Assembly: GCA_045538075.1 (NCBI GenBank)
Contig: JAZSQT010000054.1
Coordinates: 1-23,417 of the forward strand
From: JAZSQT01 sp045538075
GTDB taxonomy: Bacteria > Chrysiogenota > Deferribacteres > Deferribacterales > Mucispirillaceae
DNA length: 23,417 nt
Reading direction: 5' to 3'
Made by a program: the position numbers and the translations under genes. Shown in pieces: positions 21,864-23,417 of the stretch (within the stretch, counting starts at the first letter, position 1; each line of letters begins with the position of its first letter). The notes under the pieces were generated by a model. That model had not been told where the DNA came from and made no database searches. It saw nothing but the letters and a program-made list of their open reading frames with translations.

Positions 21864-23282
21864 ATGATAGATAATATGATAGTTATAGATAGACTAAAAA
21901 ATACAGCAAAAATAATACGAGAATTACGAAAAGATTATAAAAATATATTATGTATTGGTTGTAGGATAGATTTTTTTAGAAGTCAATATATAAAAAATTA
22001 TGATTATAATATATCTTACATTCCATATTATCCCTTAAATAATGATATTGATTTTTCACAATACGATTTCATATTTATATATCATAAAAGTTTTATTAAA
22101 GATTTATCAGAATTTTTAAATAAAATTAATAATATTGAATATTGTATTTGTAATAATATATTAGAGGACAAGGTTTTAAATGAAGTTGTAACGAAATCAA
22201 AATATGTAGATAGAGGTTTTGTATATTCTTCAGTAGGGGATATTTTTTCTGATAATGGTAAATATTATATACAAGTAAATTGGGGCGAAAATGGGTTAGT
22301 TTTGTATGGTCCATACGTTACCTTAGAGCCAGGCGATTATACTGTTGTTTTTACCTTTAAAGATTATCCTCCTTTTGAAAATTCAGAAGAAATTAATATT
22401 TGTAAATGTTACGTTGAAATAACAGAAGATTCTATAATTCTTGCAGAAAGGGAGATTACAAGTAAGGATTTATCCTATGATAATGAAGTAATAATTAATT
22501 TCTCACTACAAGAAAGCAAAGAAATTGAATTTAAGTGTTATTCCCATGGCAATATACCTTTTATATTGCAAGCAGAAACGCAACTTAGAAATAATCTTAA
22601 ATTAGGTAAAAATCAAGGTATATCACAAAACTCATATTCTCAAACAGGAGAAGATACAATTATTGACTATGTATTTAGGGAAATAATTAAAGAGCCTATT
22701 AAATATTATTTTGATATAGGAGCAAATTTTCCAGAAAAATTAAGTAATACATATTATTTTTATAAAAAATATAATGCAAAAGGTGTTTGTATTGAGGCAA
22801 ATCCAGATTTAGCAAAAGATTTTATTCTAAAAAGAGAAAGAGATACTGTATTAAATGTTGGTCTTGTTTCTAATGAAATGGTTAAGAATGGTTGCAATCT
22901 TGAATTTTATATTCTTGATGGTGATGGATTATCAAGTTTTGAAAAAGCTAATGTTGATAAATATATAGAAGCAGGTAATGCAAAATTATTAGATGTTATT
23001 AAAATACCAACAATAACAATCAATGAGCTATTTGATAAATATTATAATAATGGTGTTGATTTCGTTAATATGGATATTGAGGGATTAGAGTTATCTATAT
23101 TAAAGGATTTAGATTTTGATATATATAGACCGAAAGTATTTTGTATTGAAACAATCGTAAATGATGGTAAGGGTAATTTCTCAAAAGATAAGAGAGTTGA
23201 AGAATTTTTAGTAACGAAAGGATATAAAGTTATTGCTGATACTGTAGTAAATACTATATTTATTGATAATAAGTATTGGTAG
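21864..23282 (+). CDS. FkbM-family methyltransferase fused to a beta-sandwich-like domain
   Basis: The 472-residue protein has three parts. Residues 1-115 are a divergent mostly alpha/beta region of unknown role. Residues 119-243 look like a beta-sandwich (NWGENGLVLYGPYVTLEPGDYTVVF, then alternating strands), resembling glycan-recognition modules in polysaccharide loci. Residues 255-472 are an FkbM-type SAM-dependent O-methyltransferase: SQTGEDT (259-265), FDIGAN (283-288), GVCIEANPDL (E311 likely binds SAM ribose), and DFVNMDIEGLE (399-409). Such enzymes add O-methyl groups to sugars, sometimes ending chain growth. The ATG at 21864 lacks a close ribosome site (GGAAG lies about 12 bp off), and ATG at 21876 is an alternative. 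It is complete, ending at 23282; the last 135 bp hold no gene. Confidence 0.85.
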   Translation: MIDNMIVIDRLKNTAKIIRELRKDYKNILCIGCRIDFFRSQYIKNYDYNISYIPYYPLNNDIDFSQYDFIFIYHKSFIKDLSEFLNKINNIEYCICNNILEDKVLNEVVTKSKYVDRGFVYSSVGDIFSDNGKYYIQVNWGENGLVLYGPYVTLEPGDYTVVFTFKDYPPFENSEEINICKCYVEITEDSIILAEREITSKDLSYDNEVIINFSLQESKEIEFKCYSHGNIPFILQAETQLRNNLKLGKNQGISQNSYSQTGEDTIIDYVFREIIKEPIKYYFDIGANFPEKLSNTYYFYKKYNAKGVCIEANPDLAKDFILKRERDTVLNVGLVSNEMVKNGCNLEFYILDGDGLSSFEKANVDKYIEAGNAKLLDVIKIPTITINELFDKYYNNGVDFVNMDIEGLELSILKDLDFDIYRPKVFCIETIVNDGKGNFSKDKRVEEFLVTKGYKVIADTVVNTIFIDNKYW

Positions 23283-23417
23283 TGATTTTTTGTTTATACC
23301 TAATCACAAATTCTTTATATTTATTTAATTATAATAATTTTTATAATTTGAAGTTTATAGAATAATGTAATATTATATATTTTGAATATTATTATTTTAT
23401 TTATATTATGTATATTT

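Noticed and set aside
23282..23307. Terminator hairpin GTGATT / AATCAC after the methyltransferase
   Set aside because: Only six base pairs with a 14-nt loop and no U-tract; too weak to list as a feature in DNA this AT-rich.

Overview
This 23.4 kb window is AT-rich bacterial DNA with every convincing gene on the + strand. It has two parts: a late flagellar operon (about 433-11449) and a nucleotide-sugar and polysaccharide-export cluster (11651-23282). A P-ring protein (FlgI) with a signal peptide implies a Gram-negative, two-membrane cell. The order flgI-flgJ-flgM-flgN-flgK-flgL-fliW-csrA, with one sigma54-like and one sigma28-like promoter, suggests a diderm outside the Enterobacteria. A Deferribacterota relative (Mucispirillum-like) is my best guess. 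Negativicutes or a Campylobacterota-like lineage cannot be excluded from sequence alone.

Flagellar part. A 432 bp leader holds two inverted copies of a short palindromic repeat and a well-spaced -24/-12 (sigma54) promoter just before flgI. flgI and flgJ overlap. A sigma28-type promoter then starts flgM (anti-sigma28), flgN (chaperone), flgK and flgL (hook-filament junction), fliW and csrA (the FliW-CsrA switch on filament protein translation). FlgL is exceptionally large, about 1448 residues. Two genes trail the operon: a DEDDy 3'-5' exonuclease of RNase D type, and a formyltransferase-fold protein whose N-x-H catalytic pair is replaced.

The 200 bp between the two parts (11450-11650) is dense in signals: a weak terminator hairpin, a sigma28-like element, a run of nine G, and nested palindromes around a possible sigma70 promoter.

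Polysaccharide part. A single-domain ManC, Gmd, an Rmd-like reductase and a second ManC/PMI-like protein would make GDP-mannose, then GDP-4-keto-6-deoxymannose, then GDP-D-rhamnose. The second ManC has a decayed transferase domain but an intact isomerase cupin. An ABC-2 permease (Wzm) and an ATPase with a C-terminal glycan-binding domain (Wzt) follow, then a tandem-domain glycosyltransferase. The content resembles the Pseudomonas A-band D-rhamnan locus. Two small paralogous proteins (18157-18543 and 21540-21818) share a basic amphipathic segment plus a coiled coil. One sits just before the glycosyltransferase. The other sits just before a protein fusing a beta-sandwich-like segment to an FkbM methyltransferase. 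I propose these as parts of a chain assembly, capping or length-control module feeding the Wzt glycan-binding domain. That role is inference.

I saw no tRNA or rRNA genes, CRISPR array, insertion sequence or prophage genes.
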